Shown here piece after piece: positions 1 through 6,338 of a stretch of DNA of 64,000 nt. Source of the DNA: RGIG4708 sp045538875. GTDB lineage: Bacteria; Bacillota; Clostridia; UMGS1810. Each line of letters begins with the position of its first letter. Within the stretch, counting starts at the first letter, position 1. Both the position numbers and the translations under genes were made by a program. The stretch lies in assembly GCA_045538875.1 (NCBI GenBank), contig JAZQEG010000010.1, positions 62,001-126,000 on the forward strand, written 5' to 3'. A model generated the notes under the pieces. It was not told the origin of the DNA. It searched no databases and saw nothing but the letters and a program-made list of their open reading frames with translations.

Positions 1-32
1 TATTGATTGTTATAAACCACTTTCTTGACTGA

Positions 33-407
33 CTATCTTTCTTCTGTTTCATCATCGTCACCCCAATCATCCATATAAGAGCGGTCACGAGTTGCGTACT
101 CAATTATTCTTTCCTCATGCTCAAATTCAAGAGCATCAAATTCTTCTTCTGTTAGTCCTTTTGGCTCTTGATATGGATAATCAATACCATTTATTCCTTC
201 AAAACCAAAATGCAAACGCAGACTTCTTGCTTCTGGAATTAAAAACCCAATCTCATCAACATTGGATATGCAGTCCTTACAGCAGACTTCAGCCTTTGAA
301 TCATTATAAGGCAATAAATGAAAATTGCATTCATTTTCTGCCGTCATTTCCTTACCACAATACTTGCAAAACACCTTTTGTCTTTCTAATTTAATTTTAT
401 TTGACAT
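33..407 (-). CDS. Hypothetical protein with zinc-finger-like cysteine pairs
   Basis: I do not recognise a named family. The 124-residue product has a CKYCGKE pair near its N-terminus and a CCKDC cluster about 30 residues later. These four cysteines look like a small zinc-binding knuckle. The rest is acidic, ending in a D/E-rich tail (DDWGDDDETEER). The start is taken at the ATG at 405-407, which has GAGG six bases upstream. A GTG start at 419 is open but lies inside that ribosome site. The gene follows the FtsK-like gene on the same strand but is separated from it by a cluster of hairpins, so it may have its own promoter. It probably belongs to the same mobile or accessory segment; its function is unknown. 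Confidence 0.6.
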   Translation of the reverse strand: MSNKIKLERQKVFCKYCGKEMTAENECNFHLLPYNDSKAEVCCKDCISNVDEIGFLIPEARSLRLHFGFEGINGIDYPYQEPKGLTEEEFDALEFEHEERIIEYATRDRSYMDDWGDDDETEER

Positions 408-424
408 TATTAGCCTCACTTTCT

Positions 425-440
425 GCTACATTTGTGTAGC
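425..440. promoter_or_regulatory. Short perfect inverted repeat upstream of the zinc-finger gene
   Basis: GCTACA and TGTAGC face each other across a 4-base spacer, in the untranslated region just upstream of the leftward gene that starts at 407. It could be an operator or an RNA hairpin in its leader. The sequence does not decide between them. Confidence 0.35.
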
Positions 441-467
441 GCTTAATTTTGTTGTATAATCAATTAT

Positions 468-553
468 AACCCGTCAACTTCATGGGTTGGCTTAAGGGTA
501 ATAATAACCTTAAGCCAGCGGCACCGCCGCTGACTTCGTCAGCGTGCGTGCCG
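468..553. repeat. Cluster of three hairpins in a GC-rich intergenic patch
   Basis: Three palindromes are packed into under 90 bases between two leftward genes. One is a 5-bp AACCC/GGGTT stem. The second is a 10-bp TGGCTTAAGG/CCTTAAGCCA stem at 488-497 and 508-517. The third is a long hairpin at 519-553, with CGGCAC/GTGCCG outside, a 3x3 internal loop, and CGCTGAC/GTCAGCG closing on TTC. The last part is strikingly GC-rich against its surroundings. No U-tract follows on the minus strand, so it is not a textbook terminator for the gene ending at 561. It could be a REP-like repeat or an mRNA-stabilising 3' structure. Confidence 0.55.
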
Positions 554-560
554 TTTGTTG

Positions 561-1919
561 TCAATCATAGTATTTTTTACCGAGAGCTTGTAGTTCTTTT
601 TTTAGCTGTTTAACATTTGAAAGCTCCGGTATTACAATTATATCTACATCTGTTTGTGGAGTGGCTATATAGCCGTGGTAGTTAGGTAAGCGGATGCTTT
701 TGTCAATGGATACATTAGGAAAGAGCATCGTCGCCGTTTCTGTATAGATACGATTGCCCATGTGAACCCTTGTAGCAAACTGTTCACGGATAGCAGTAGG
801 GAGAATGTCAGCGTTAAACTGTTGATTTATTAAAATCAAGTGAAAACCGAAACTCCTTCCCATAAAAGCAATATGACTGATTTTTTCCATAAGAGCCTTT
901 TTTTCTTTGCTGTCCTTAGATAAAACATAGCTCCCGAATTCGTCACAAATGAGGTATCTTTCACGATACTGCTTATTCTTGATTGTTTCTATAAATGAAT
1001 TATAAAACTCATCAATAATTCTGTCACAATCTGTATATTCGCCGTATCTGTCGGCGTGGAATATATTATCCCAATCTTTCCCAGCCTTGAAATCAGCAAT
1101 TACTATATCTTTCTTTTGATACATAAGCTGACGAACAAGAAGCTGAACAGTACAAGTCTTGGAACTTCCGGAAGGACCCGCAAAAAGAGCGTGAGGATCT
1201 TTCTTACATTCTAATATATATGGCGACACGATACCGCCGTCATTCCATTTCTTTGCAGAGTAGCCAAGTATGAGGTCATTGCCGTTACTTTTGGGAATGT
1301 TGCATTCCTTCAGCGTTCCGAAAGAGCCGTCTGTTCTCGACATCACAACTGAATTTACAATTTTGTAGAATTCAGCGAGCTCCTGCTGATATTCACAGTA
1401 GATTATGAAAATACAGACTTCCGTATTTTGTATATAATAGTACGGAAAGAATTGCATTGATAAATTGCACGCTGTTTGATAATGCCTGAACTTTGACACT
1501 ATATGCTCCATAACTTCTATGGCGATTTCGTCAGTAGCAGCCTTTTGAGTAATAAAGCCTACTTGTATGACCGACGGAATCGGCGTGTATATTACATTTA
1601 TGTACGGCTCAAAGGAGTTGAAAGCATATTGTTTCAGCACCGCCCTAAAGTCGCACTCTAAACTATAATCAAATATGTGTCGGGGTCTGCGGTTGCGACG
1701 AAACATTTCGAGAGCATCGCAAAAGTCTGTGTATGCAACCAATACCCAACCGCTGAGAATTGCTTTTGTGTCTTTGCAGAAAGAACGAAAGGCAACCCAA
1801 GTGTTGTGCATATCTTCCTTGACTGTGATACCCCTTGCTTTGCAAAAGAGTATTTCTACCCAAGCACAAGCGGCAAACATAGCCAAAGACAATACAATCA
1901 TTAAAAAGCATTCTAACAT
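561..1919 (-). CDS. FtsK/SpoIIIE-like DNA translocase (conjugation coupling protein type)
   Basis: This 452-residue protein resembles the FtsK-like coupling proteins of Gram-positive conjugative elements (Tn916 Orf21 / TcpA group), which feed DNA to a conjugation channel. It has one N-terminal hydrophobic segment (about residues 3-25) and a P-loop region near residue 248 reading GPSGSSKT. A Walker B-like LICDEFG lies near residue 325. The usual GxxxxGKT has serine in place of the last glycine. Its length matches single-motor element proteins rather than chromosomal FtsK, which has a four-helix membrane domain and a gamma domain. The start is the ATG at 1917-1919, with AGGGG eight bases upstream; a GTG at 1928 overlaps that site. 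A small gene precedes it in the same direction. No relaxase or integrase is visible in the window. Confidence 0.75.
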   Translation of the reverse strand: MLECFLMIVLSLAMFAACAWVEILFCKARGITVKEDMHNTWVAFRSFCKDTKAILSGWVLVAYTDFCDALEMFRRNRRPRHIFDYSLECDFRAVLKQYAFNSFEPYINVIYTPIPSVIQVGFITQKAATDEIAIEVMEHIVSKFRHYQTACNLSMQFFPYYYIQNTEVCIFIIYCEYQQELAEFYKIVNSVVMSRTDGSFGTLKECNIPKSNGNDLILGYSAKKWNDGGIVSPYILECKKDPHALFAGPSGSSKTCTVQLLVRQLMYQKKDIVIADFKAGKDWDNIFHADRYGEYTDCDRIIDEFYNSFIETIKNKQYRERYLICDEFGSYVLSKDSKEKKALMEKISHIAFMGRSFGFHLILINQQFNADILPTAIREQFATRVHMGNRIYTETATMLFPNVSIDKSIRLPNYHGYIATPQTDVDIIVIPELSNVKQLKKELQALGKKYYD

Positions 1920-2014
1920 AGTGAACACCCCTATTCAAAATATTTTGTAGGGGCAACTACCGGAGCAGTCACCCCAAGAATAAGACCGCCACCACCACCG
2001 CCAAATCAAGAAGA

Positions 2015-2263
2015 TTAATTCAAACCAATAATTTTACCTTTACTATTATAAGTTACATCAGTCTCAGATCCGACAACGATATCCTTATAATTAGCAACAG
2101 CAGGAGAAATAAAAGCCTTTTCCACATACATTCCTTCAATACCTTCAAGACCATTCATTTCATCAGCAGCATCAAAACCAAGCCAAACTGAAACTCCATT
2201 AATCTCCTTACCCATATCATTGGTAAATGAAATTTTCTTCTTAGCAAGCACGGTAGCTCTCAC
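2015..2263 (-). CDS. Small hypothetical protein upstream of the FtsK-like gene
   Basis: The product is 82 residues and of unknown function. It is compact, without membrane segments or cysteines, and ends in a strand-rich stretch (TDVTYNSKGKIIGLN). The start is a GTG at 2263 because a strong GGGGGTGA site sits six bases upstream. A TTG at 2287 extends the frame but has no ribosome site. It lies about 95 bases upstream of the FtsK-like gene, probably in one transcript. Small proteins (DUF961/YdcP type) precede the FtsK-like gene in Tn916 and ICEBs1. The position is analogous, but I see no clear sequence match. Confidence 0.6.
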   Translation of the reverse strand: MRATVLAKKKISFTNDMGKEINGVSVWLGFDAADEMNGLEGIEGMYVEKAFISPAVANYKDIVVGSETDVTYNSKGKIIGLN

Positions 2264-2328
2264 TTTTTTCACCCCCAATCTAATCAACCCTTAAAGAAGA
2301 AAAGGGCAGACCGTATTTTTTATTGAGT

Positions 2329-2418
2329 TTTCAACGCATAACCTTGAAAGGCTACATCTAAATATACCGTTTTTTGTCCACTAAAAAGCTCACATGTTCT
2401 GTTCCCATGTGTTTCAAG
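2329..2418. repeat. Inverted-repeat cluster upstream of the leftward element genes
   Basis: Two inverted repeats share the same 6-9-6 geometry: TTTCAA-N9-TTGAAA at 2329-2349 and CACATG-N9-CATGTG at 2391-2411. A CTTGAAA at 2343-2349 also pairs with TTTCAAG at 2412-2418 and would enclose the second repeat. The cluster lies upstream of the small gene and the FtsK-like gene. It could hold operators for a dimeric repressor or be part of a transfer origin. No promoter could be placed here with confidence. Confidence 0.4.
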
Positions 2419-2498
2419 CCTAAACTGTAGATTTTGATAGTACACTGTTAAACACTCACATTTTTTAGTCGACCTATTGAAAAAATTAAAAAACACTA

Positions 2499-2527
2499 TT
2501 GACAATAGGGAAAACATCTGTTATACT
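2499..2527 (+). promoter_or_regulatory. Strong sigma-A promoter with no obvious gene
   Basis: TTGACA at 2499-2504 and TATACT at 2522-2527 are separated by exactly 17 bases. It points rightward into a stretch whose only downstream items are a 16-codon ORF (2678-2728) and a terminator (2749-2768). It may therefore drive a short RNA of about 235 bases. Confidence 0.6.
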
Positions 2528-2677
2528 CATATTGTAACCTATGATATAATTGTGTTTATTTTCGACATTTTTTATTATAGCATGAATTTTGATTTTTCTC
2601 AATATACACAAAAGCGTTGTAATGATATTGTAAAAATAAGAAATGATATTGCAATATTATAAAATTTGGAGGTGTTC

Positions 2678-2728
2678 TTGGGAGCGAGCAGTCAAGCCAC
2701 GGTACCGAGAAAACCATATAATATGTAG
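2678..2728 (+). CDS. Possible 16-codon ORF with strong ribosome site
   Basis: A GGAGGTG ribosome site at 2668-2674 lies a few bases before a TTG that opens a 16-codon frame (MGASSQATVPRKPYNM, stop TAG at 2726-2728). A hairpin terminator follows about 20 bases later. Promoter, ribosome site, tiny frame and terminator make a complete miniature unit. It could be a leader peptide, a microprotein, or the preserved 5' end of a lost gene. The frame is too short to judge by composition, so this is tentative. Confidence 0.35.
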   Translation: MGASSQATVPRKPYNM

Positions 2729-2748
2729 AAAATCATCTGTTTCGGGTC

Positions 2749-2768
2749 AATCCGGAACGGATTTTTTT
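2749..2768 (+). terminator. Rho-independent terminator of the short transcript
   Basis: AATCCG (2749-2754), loop GAA, CGGATT (2758-2763), then a run of T. This gives a 6-bp stem with a U-tract, rightward, between the tiny ORF and the promoter of the next unit. Confidence 0.65.
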
Positions 2769-2776
2769 AATTTTAC

Positions 2777-2805
2777 TTGTAATTTTAGAACATTTGGTGT
2801 ATAAT
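2777..2805 (+). promoter_or_regulatory. Promoter of the structured leader and SLOG gene
   Basis: TTGTAA at 2777-2782 and a perfect TATAAT at 2800-2805 are 17 bases apart. Transcription would start near 2812, about 240 bases before the SLOG start codon. Confidence 0.65.
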
Positions 2806-2811
2806 AAATGC

Positions 2812-3034
2812 ACCACATCTTTTTTACCAATAATTTAATATGCAAATATTACGGCATACCTATGCCCATATGTATAATTCTTGAACACAAGGACGACGCT
2901 AATTTTGTAAAAAGCGTTGTTCTTCTTTCACCTATCCTTGTTGTTCAAGTGCATATGGTAAAAAAGTGTGTGGTAACCTTTGAAAGAGACGGCGTTTTTT
3001 GGTGCGTGGCTCTTCGGGGTTACGCACTTTTTTT
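2812..3034 (+). ncRNA. Structured 5' leader or small RNA upstream of the SLOG gene (unclassified)
   Basis: The region folds into long nested pairings that are visible by eye. CCATATG (2866-2872) pairs with CATATGG (2952-2958). CTTGAAC (2880-2886) pairs with GTTCAAG (2943-2949). ACAAGGA (2887-2893) can pair with TCCTTGT (2935-2941). Competing with the last, a 12-bp helix forms between 2889-2900 and 2913-2924, with G-U pairs and a 12-base loop. A small GGCAT/ATGCC hairpin (2853-2866) competes with the outer helix. The transcript then meets a terminator 16 bases before the SLOG start codon. This is the layout of a terminator-type riboswitch or attenuator, though a free-standing small RNA is equally possible. 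It matches no riboswitch class I know. Confidence 0.55.
3002..3034 (+). terminator. Terminator/attenuator immediately upstream of the SLOG gene
   Basis: GTGCGTGGC pairs with GTTACGCAC (9 bp including two G-U pairs) around an 8-base loop, followed directly by seven or more T. The ribosome site of the SLOG gene (GAGG) begins within ten bases of the U-tract. Full-length expression therefore requires readthrough or a separate promoter, and no other promoter is apparent. Confidence 0.7.
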
Positions 3035-3050
3035 ATTAGCGAGGTATGGC

Positions 3051-3572
3051 ATGGAAGAAAAAAAGACCTGTTGTTTCTTCGGGCATAGGAAGTTAGCAGA
3101 CACGGACACGGAGCAGTTGCGGAAGCGACTGTATAAAATTATCGAGGAACTTATTATATATAATGATGTAAGTGTTTTCCTATTTGGTAGCCGAAGCGAC
3201 TTTGACCGCCTGTGCCGTGAGGTAGTTGCGGAACTTAAAGAAAGGCACCCACATATACACCGCATATACATCCGCGCAGAATATCAATACATAAACGACA
3301 GCTATGAAAAATACCTTTTGGGATCCTGTGACGAAACCTATTACTCAGAGCGTGCCGTCAACGGCGGCAAGGCGGTGTATGTTGAACGTAACTATGAAAT
3401 GATAGACATGTCGGATATCTGCATTGTGTATTACATCGAGGGTTACGCACCGCCAACAAGGAAGAACAGCCGGCGTGATATATTTCCTTATCAACCCAAA
3501 AGCGGAACAAGAATAGCATATGAATACGCACAGAAAAAGAAAAAAGTAGTTATACAAACTGCTGATTTTTGA
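3051..3572 (+). CDS. SLOG-family (DUF1273/YspA-like) nucleotide-binding protein
   Basis: The 173-residue product begins with CCFFGHRKL, the signature of SLOG/DUF1273 proteins annotated widely in Clostridia, and continues with FLFGSRSDFDRL. It ends with an SGTR...A strand pattern typical of the Rossmann-like SLOG fold. SLOG domains bind nucleotides or nucleotide-derived ligands, and some act in phage defence or signalling. The role of this one is unknown. The start is the ATG at 3051 because GAGG lies six bases upstream and the frame before it runs through the terminator hairpin. The frame is open back to 2808, which explains how a 254-residue form could be misannotated. Its expression is probably controlled by the upstream leader. 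Confidence 0.75.
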   Translation: MEEKKTCCFFGHRKLADTDTEQLRKRLYKIIEELIIYNDVSVFLFGSRSDFDRLCREVVAELKERHPHIHRIYIRAEYQYINDSYEKYLLGSCDETYYSERAVNGGKAVYVERNYEMIDMSDICIVYYIEGYAPPTRKNSRRDIFPYQPKSGTRIAYEYAQKKKKVVIQTADF

Positions 3573-3601
3573 CATATTATCCGCTATTTTTGATTTATTT
3601 G

Positions 3602-3630
3602 TTGTAGAATATGGAAATATATGCTATAAT
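3602..3630 (+). promoter_or_regulatory. Extended -10 promoter for the DUF2971 gene
   Basis: TTGTAG at 3602-3607, a 17-base spacer ending in TGC, and TATAAT at 3625-3630. The TGnTATAAT extension compensates for the weaker -35. It lies 30 bases upstream of the DUF2971 start codon. Confidence 0.6.
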
Positions 3631-3660
3631 TATATAAAGAAAATTTATATAGGAGCCAAT

Positions 3661-4509
3661 ATGAATAAAAATACGGATTTAGTTTACCATTATTGCAGCA
3701 TAGAAGCATTGGTCAATATTATACGGACATCTTCTATATGGTTGTCCGATTATCGTAAAATGAATGACTTTGCCGAGGAAAAATGGGTCAAAGATAAGGT
3801 AAATAATAAAATAAGAGAACAATTAACAAGCCTTGACAAAAAGGCATGTGAAATTTGGGATAAATATTATGATCAAGATACATTAAGGACAGGTACATTT
3901 TTTGTTGGTTGCTTTTCGGAAGACAGTGACGATCTAACACAATGGACTAGATATGCTGACGACGGAAGAGGTGTAGCAATAGGGTTCTCAAAAGAACAAT
4001 TAAACAAATTAAACGATTGCTTTGGGTTAGAGTTTAGCAAAATAGTATATAATGAAAAAGAACAAGATAAGTTTGTAAATAAAATTACAGAAGAGATAAT
4101 GAGCAAGTTTAATAGAAAATCCGTAATGCATGTTGCTGTTGAATTTTTCCAAGACTACACTTTGCAATTTTTGAAATATAAAAACCCAGGGTTTTATAGT
4201 GAAAAAGAATGGCGAGTTGTTCATTACTCTTCTCCGGCACACCAAAAGATTACCTATCACGATAAATTTCAATTTCTAAAACCCGAATTTAGAGTAAGCA
4301 AAAATAGAATTATTTCGTATATTCCATTAAGTTTTTCCGAAATCAAAAAAGACGTAATAAAAGAAATACATTTGGGACCGAGTTCAAAAGTTTCTATCAA
4401 TGATATTCTTAATTTGCTTAATGCATATGGGTATTATGAAAATGTTTCGTTTAACCACGAAGAACCAATTTCAATAATTAAATCAAAAAGTACATATCAA
4501 AGTTACTAA
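3661..4509 (+). CDS. DUF2971 family protein
   Basis: The 282-residue protein has the DUF2971 pattern. An N-terminal YHYCSIEALVNII segment is followed by WLSDYRKMND, then CFSEDSDDLTQWTRYADDGRG..IGF, and YSEKEWRVV near residue 185. DUF2971 proteins occur in defence and mobile contexts, but no biochemical activity is settled as far as I know. The start has AGGAG a few bases upstream and its own extended -10 promoter. The next gene begins 16 bases after the stop with a strong ribosome site, so the two are probably co-transcribed. A toxin-antitoxin pair and a SLOG gene flank it, which suits an accessory or defence patch, but this is inference. Confidence 0.75.
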   Translation: MNKNTDLVYHYCSIEALVNIIRTSSIWLSDYRKMNDFAEEKWVKDKVNNKIREQLTSLDKKACEIWDKYYDQDTLRTGTFFVGCFSEDSDDLTQWTRYADDGRGVAIGFSKEQLNKLNDCFGLEFSKIVYNEKEQDKFVNKITEEIMSKFNRKSVMHVAVEFFQDYTLQFLKYKNPGFYSEKEWRVVHYSSPAHQKITYHDKFQFLKPEFRVSKNRIISYIPLSFSEIKKDVIKEIHLGPSSKVSINDILNLLNAYGYYENVSFNHEEPISIIKSKSTYQSY

Positions 4510-4525
4510 TAGAGGAGGAATACAT

Positions 4526-5593
4526 ATGGCACTAATTAAATGTCCGGAATGCGGAAAGGAAGTCTCAGATAGAGCACCAGCTTGTCCTAATTGCGGCTAC
4601 CCTATTGAAAATGAAGTTGAAAAACACGAATACAAACTGTATTATCCAATTTTTAGAGAAAGCGAAACCGATCTTGTAAAGAAATTTTTCCCCGAAGTTC
4701 TTGGCTATACAGAAGAAGAAACTCAATGGTTCATTGATAAAGGCGGTCTTATGAATATAGCCTGTGATTTAACATTAGAAGAAGCTCGGCAGATAACTAT
4801 CCCATTTTCTCATAACAATATACAAGTTTACTTACAAGATAAAAATGGTAAAACAATTTTCTGGTGCGATTTAGGAATGACACTTGGCAAGGAAGAACCA
4901 AAGGATCACTATTATGATAAGCCAGTTGTTTCTAGAGAACATCTTGCTGTGATTACGGAACCTTTTGAAAAAGAAAAAGAAGCGGCGCGATTGGAAGAAG
5001 AAAAAAGACTAGAAAGAGAAAAATATTTGAGAGAACATCCAGAAGAAGCACGAAAAATTGAAGAAGAAAAATTGGCAGAGGAACAACGACAATTAGCGGA
5101 AGCACAAGCGAAAAAAGATAATCTGATAAAATGTTTAGAAGAACGGAAAAAATCAGAGATAAAAAGTAAGGCTTGGGGTGTTGTCTGGTCAATAGCCTGG
5201 ACAATCATCTGTATTTGGTCATTTTCTGCTAGTGAAGAAGGTTCTTTGGGACTATTAATTTTATTATCTTTGGTATGTGCTGTCGGTGGTTGGGGAATGT
5301 TAATACTTACTAATGGTTCTGTTGAACAAATGGAGAACGATATTAAGATTGCTTCAAAAAGCGTTGAAGAGTATCAAAGACTTGTAGACATTAGGATGGC
5401 AAATATAAAAGCCGAGAACGAAAGATTGAAAGCAGAAGAAGCATTAAAGCATCCTAAATGTCCTATGTGTGGTAGCACAAATACACAAATTATATCTACA
5501 CTAAACAGAGCTGTTTCAGTAGGTATGGTTGGTTTGGCTTCATCAAAAATCGGGAAGCAATATGAATGTAAAAAATGTAAACATAAATGGTAA
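4526..5593 (+). CDS. Zinc-ribbon protein with coiled coil and membrane hairpin
   Basis: The 355-residue protein opens with a double-CxxC zinc ribbon (IKCPECGKEVSDRAPACPNCGYP). A globular domain of about 120 residues follows, then a highly charged E/K/R-rich coiled coil (about residues 150-215). Two hydrophobic segments form a membrane hairpin (about 220-265), followed by a second short coiled coil. A C-terminal zinc ribbon has CPMCG and CKKCKHKW. The architecture suggests a membrane-anchored protein with cytoplasmic zinc ribbons at both ends. The function is unknown. AGAGGAGG lies seven bases before the ATG. It follows the DUF2971 gene by 16 bases, so the two may act together. Confidence 0.7.
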   Translation: MALIKCPECGKEVSDRAPACPNCGYPIENEVEKHEYKLYYPIFRESETDLVKKFFPEVLGYTEEETQWFIDKGGLMNIACDLTLEEARQITIPFSHNNIQVYLQDKNGKTIFWCDLGMTLGKEEPKDHYYDKPVVSREHLAVITEPFEKEKEAARLEEEKRLEREKYLREHPEEARKIEEEKLAEEQRQLAEAQAKKDNLIKCLEERKKSEIKSKAWGVVWSIAWTIICIWSFSASEEGSLGLLILLSLVCAVGGWGMLILTNGSVEQMENDIKIASKSVEEYQRLVDIRMANIKAENERLKAEEALKHPKCPMCGSTNTQIISTLNRAVSVGMVGLASSKIGKQYECKKCKHKW

Positions 5594-5599
5594 GACAAA

Positions 5600-5634
5600 A
5601 ACACCCTCAGGGAAAATCAATCCTTGAGGGTGTT
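5600..5634. terminator. Bidirectional terminator between convergent genes
   Basis: A 13-bp stem (AACACCCTCAGGG against CCTTGAGGGTGTT, one G-U pair) around a 9-base loop. An A-run on the left gives a U-tract for the leftward toxin gene. The rightward side ends in TTCGTTTATTC, a weaker tract. Confidence 0.75.
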
Positions 5635-5637
5635 CGT

Positions 5638-5970
5638 TTATTCTTCGTCGTTTAATTCGATATCATCAAATATAATTTTAAGATAATCACGGCGGCCATA
5701 CAAGATACGATAAATTGAAACATATTCGTCATCAGCTTTGTAGAATACAAGATAATTTCCGCTGACGATAAAGCGGTAATCTGTATCAAAAGGTACTTTG
5801 GTAGATAATGACGGTCCCATATGGGGAGAAATCTCTAAACGGCTATAATCGTCAATTATGCGTTTAATTACATTGTTAGCAGCTATTGGGTTTGATAAAT
5901 CATTTTCGATATAAGACTTGATTTCTTTTAAGTCATTTAATGCAGTAGGGGTAACTCGTATTTTCATCAT
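5638..5970 (-). CDS. ParE/RelE-family toxin
   Basis: This 110-residue protein has the ParE/RelE plasmid stabilisation fold signature. An N-terminal strand (KIRVTPTALNDLKEIKSYI) leads into two helices. It ends in the strand pair DYRFIVSGNYLVFYKADDEYVSIYRILYGRRDY. Members either cleave mRNA on the ribosome (RelE) or poison gyrase (ParE). The motif RILYGRRDY is common to both branches, so the target cannot be fixed by eye. Its start overlaps the stop of the upstream antitoxin gene by one base (TAATG), the usual translational coupling. The acidic C-terminal tail (DDIELNDEE) extends past the typical end. Confidence 0.85.
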   Translation of the reverse strand: MMKIRVTPTALNDLKEIKSYIENDLSNPIAANNVIKRIIDDYSRLEISPHMGPSLSTKVPFDTDYRFIVSGNYLVFYKADDEYVSIYRILYGRRDYLKIIFDDIELNDEE

Positions 5971-6215
5971 TATACCCCCAAAGCAGCTTTCACATCGTCA
6001 TTAGATAACCAGCCGTTTTCTTTTACGGATTTTTCGGCTTCGGCAAGTTTCCCCATAAGTTTAATAATTGCTTTTGTTTTTTCGTATTCTTCCATATCGA
6101 CAATGGCATAACGACCTCTGCCGTTCTTTGTAAGAAATACCGGCTCGTCAAATGAAATTTCTTTTAATACCTCTGCGTAATTTCTTAAATCTGAAACAGG
6201 TCTGATATTTGGCAT
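5970..6215 (-). CDS. Phd/YefM-family antitoxin
   Basis: The 81-residue protein carries the Phd/YefM N-terminal DNA-binding module: NIRPVSDLRNYAEVLKEI, then PVFLTKNGRGRYAIVDMEEYE. A C-terminal helix then wraps the toxin. It is expected to neutralise the ParE/RelE toxin encoded immediately downstream and to repress the shared promoter. AAAGGAGG lies seven bases upstream of the ATG. The promoter contains inverted repeats suited to autoregulation. Confidence 0.88.
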   Translation of the reverse strand: MPNIRPVSDLRNYAEVLKEISFDEPVFLTKNGRGRYAIVDMEEYEKTKAIIKLMGKLAEAEKSVKENGWLSNDDVKAALGV

Positions 6216-6236
6216 ATAAAAACCTCCTTTATTATC

Positions 6237-6277
6237 TGTTGTAATTATTGTATCATAATTTTAAGTAAAATACAACA
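6237..6277 (-). promoter_or_regulatory. Toxin-antitoxin promoter with nested inverted repeats
   Basis: Read leftward, TTGTAT (6275-6270) and TACAAT (6252-6247) are 17 bases apart. An outer inverted repeat TGTTGTA (6237-6243) / TACAACA (6271-6277) flanks the promoter. An inner AATTAT-N6-ATAATT (6243-6260) covers the -10. Both are candidate operators for the Phd-type antitoxin. Confidence 0.55.
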
Positions 6278-6294
6278 ACAAATTTTAAATTTCT

Positions 6295-6334
6295 AAAAAA
6301 TATTACGCACAGCAATTTTATCGCCATGCGCAAT
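6295..6334 (-). terminator. Terminator of the spore-protein gene
   Basis: On the minus strand AUUGCGCA pairs with UGCGUAAU (one G-U pair), extended by further weak pairs, and is followed by a run of six U. It begins five bases after the stop codon. Confidence 0.65.
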
Positions 6335-6338
6335 ATAT

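Noticed and set aside
2320..2662. Two overlapping frames of 60-65 residues on opposite strands
   Set aside because: Neither has a ribosome site or a recognisable protein pattern. The rightward one starts upstream of the promoter and the leftward one spans the inverted repeats.
2660..2768. Candidate SRP (4.5S) or 6S RNA
   Set aside because: The GTCAATCCGGAACGG segment recalled the SRP loop, but the conserved GGAAGCAGC partner and closing stem are missing. A promoter-ORF-terminator reading explains the bases better.
2808..3050. Extended coding frame upstream of the SLOG gene (81 more residues)
   Set aside because: It starts at the promoter -10 edge without a ribosome site and runs through a perfect terminator and a structured leader. 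The ATG at 3051 has GAGG at the right distance and gives the family's usual N-terminus.
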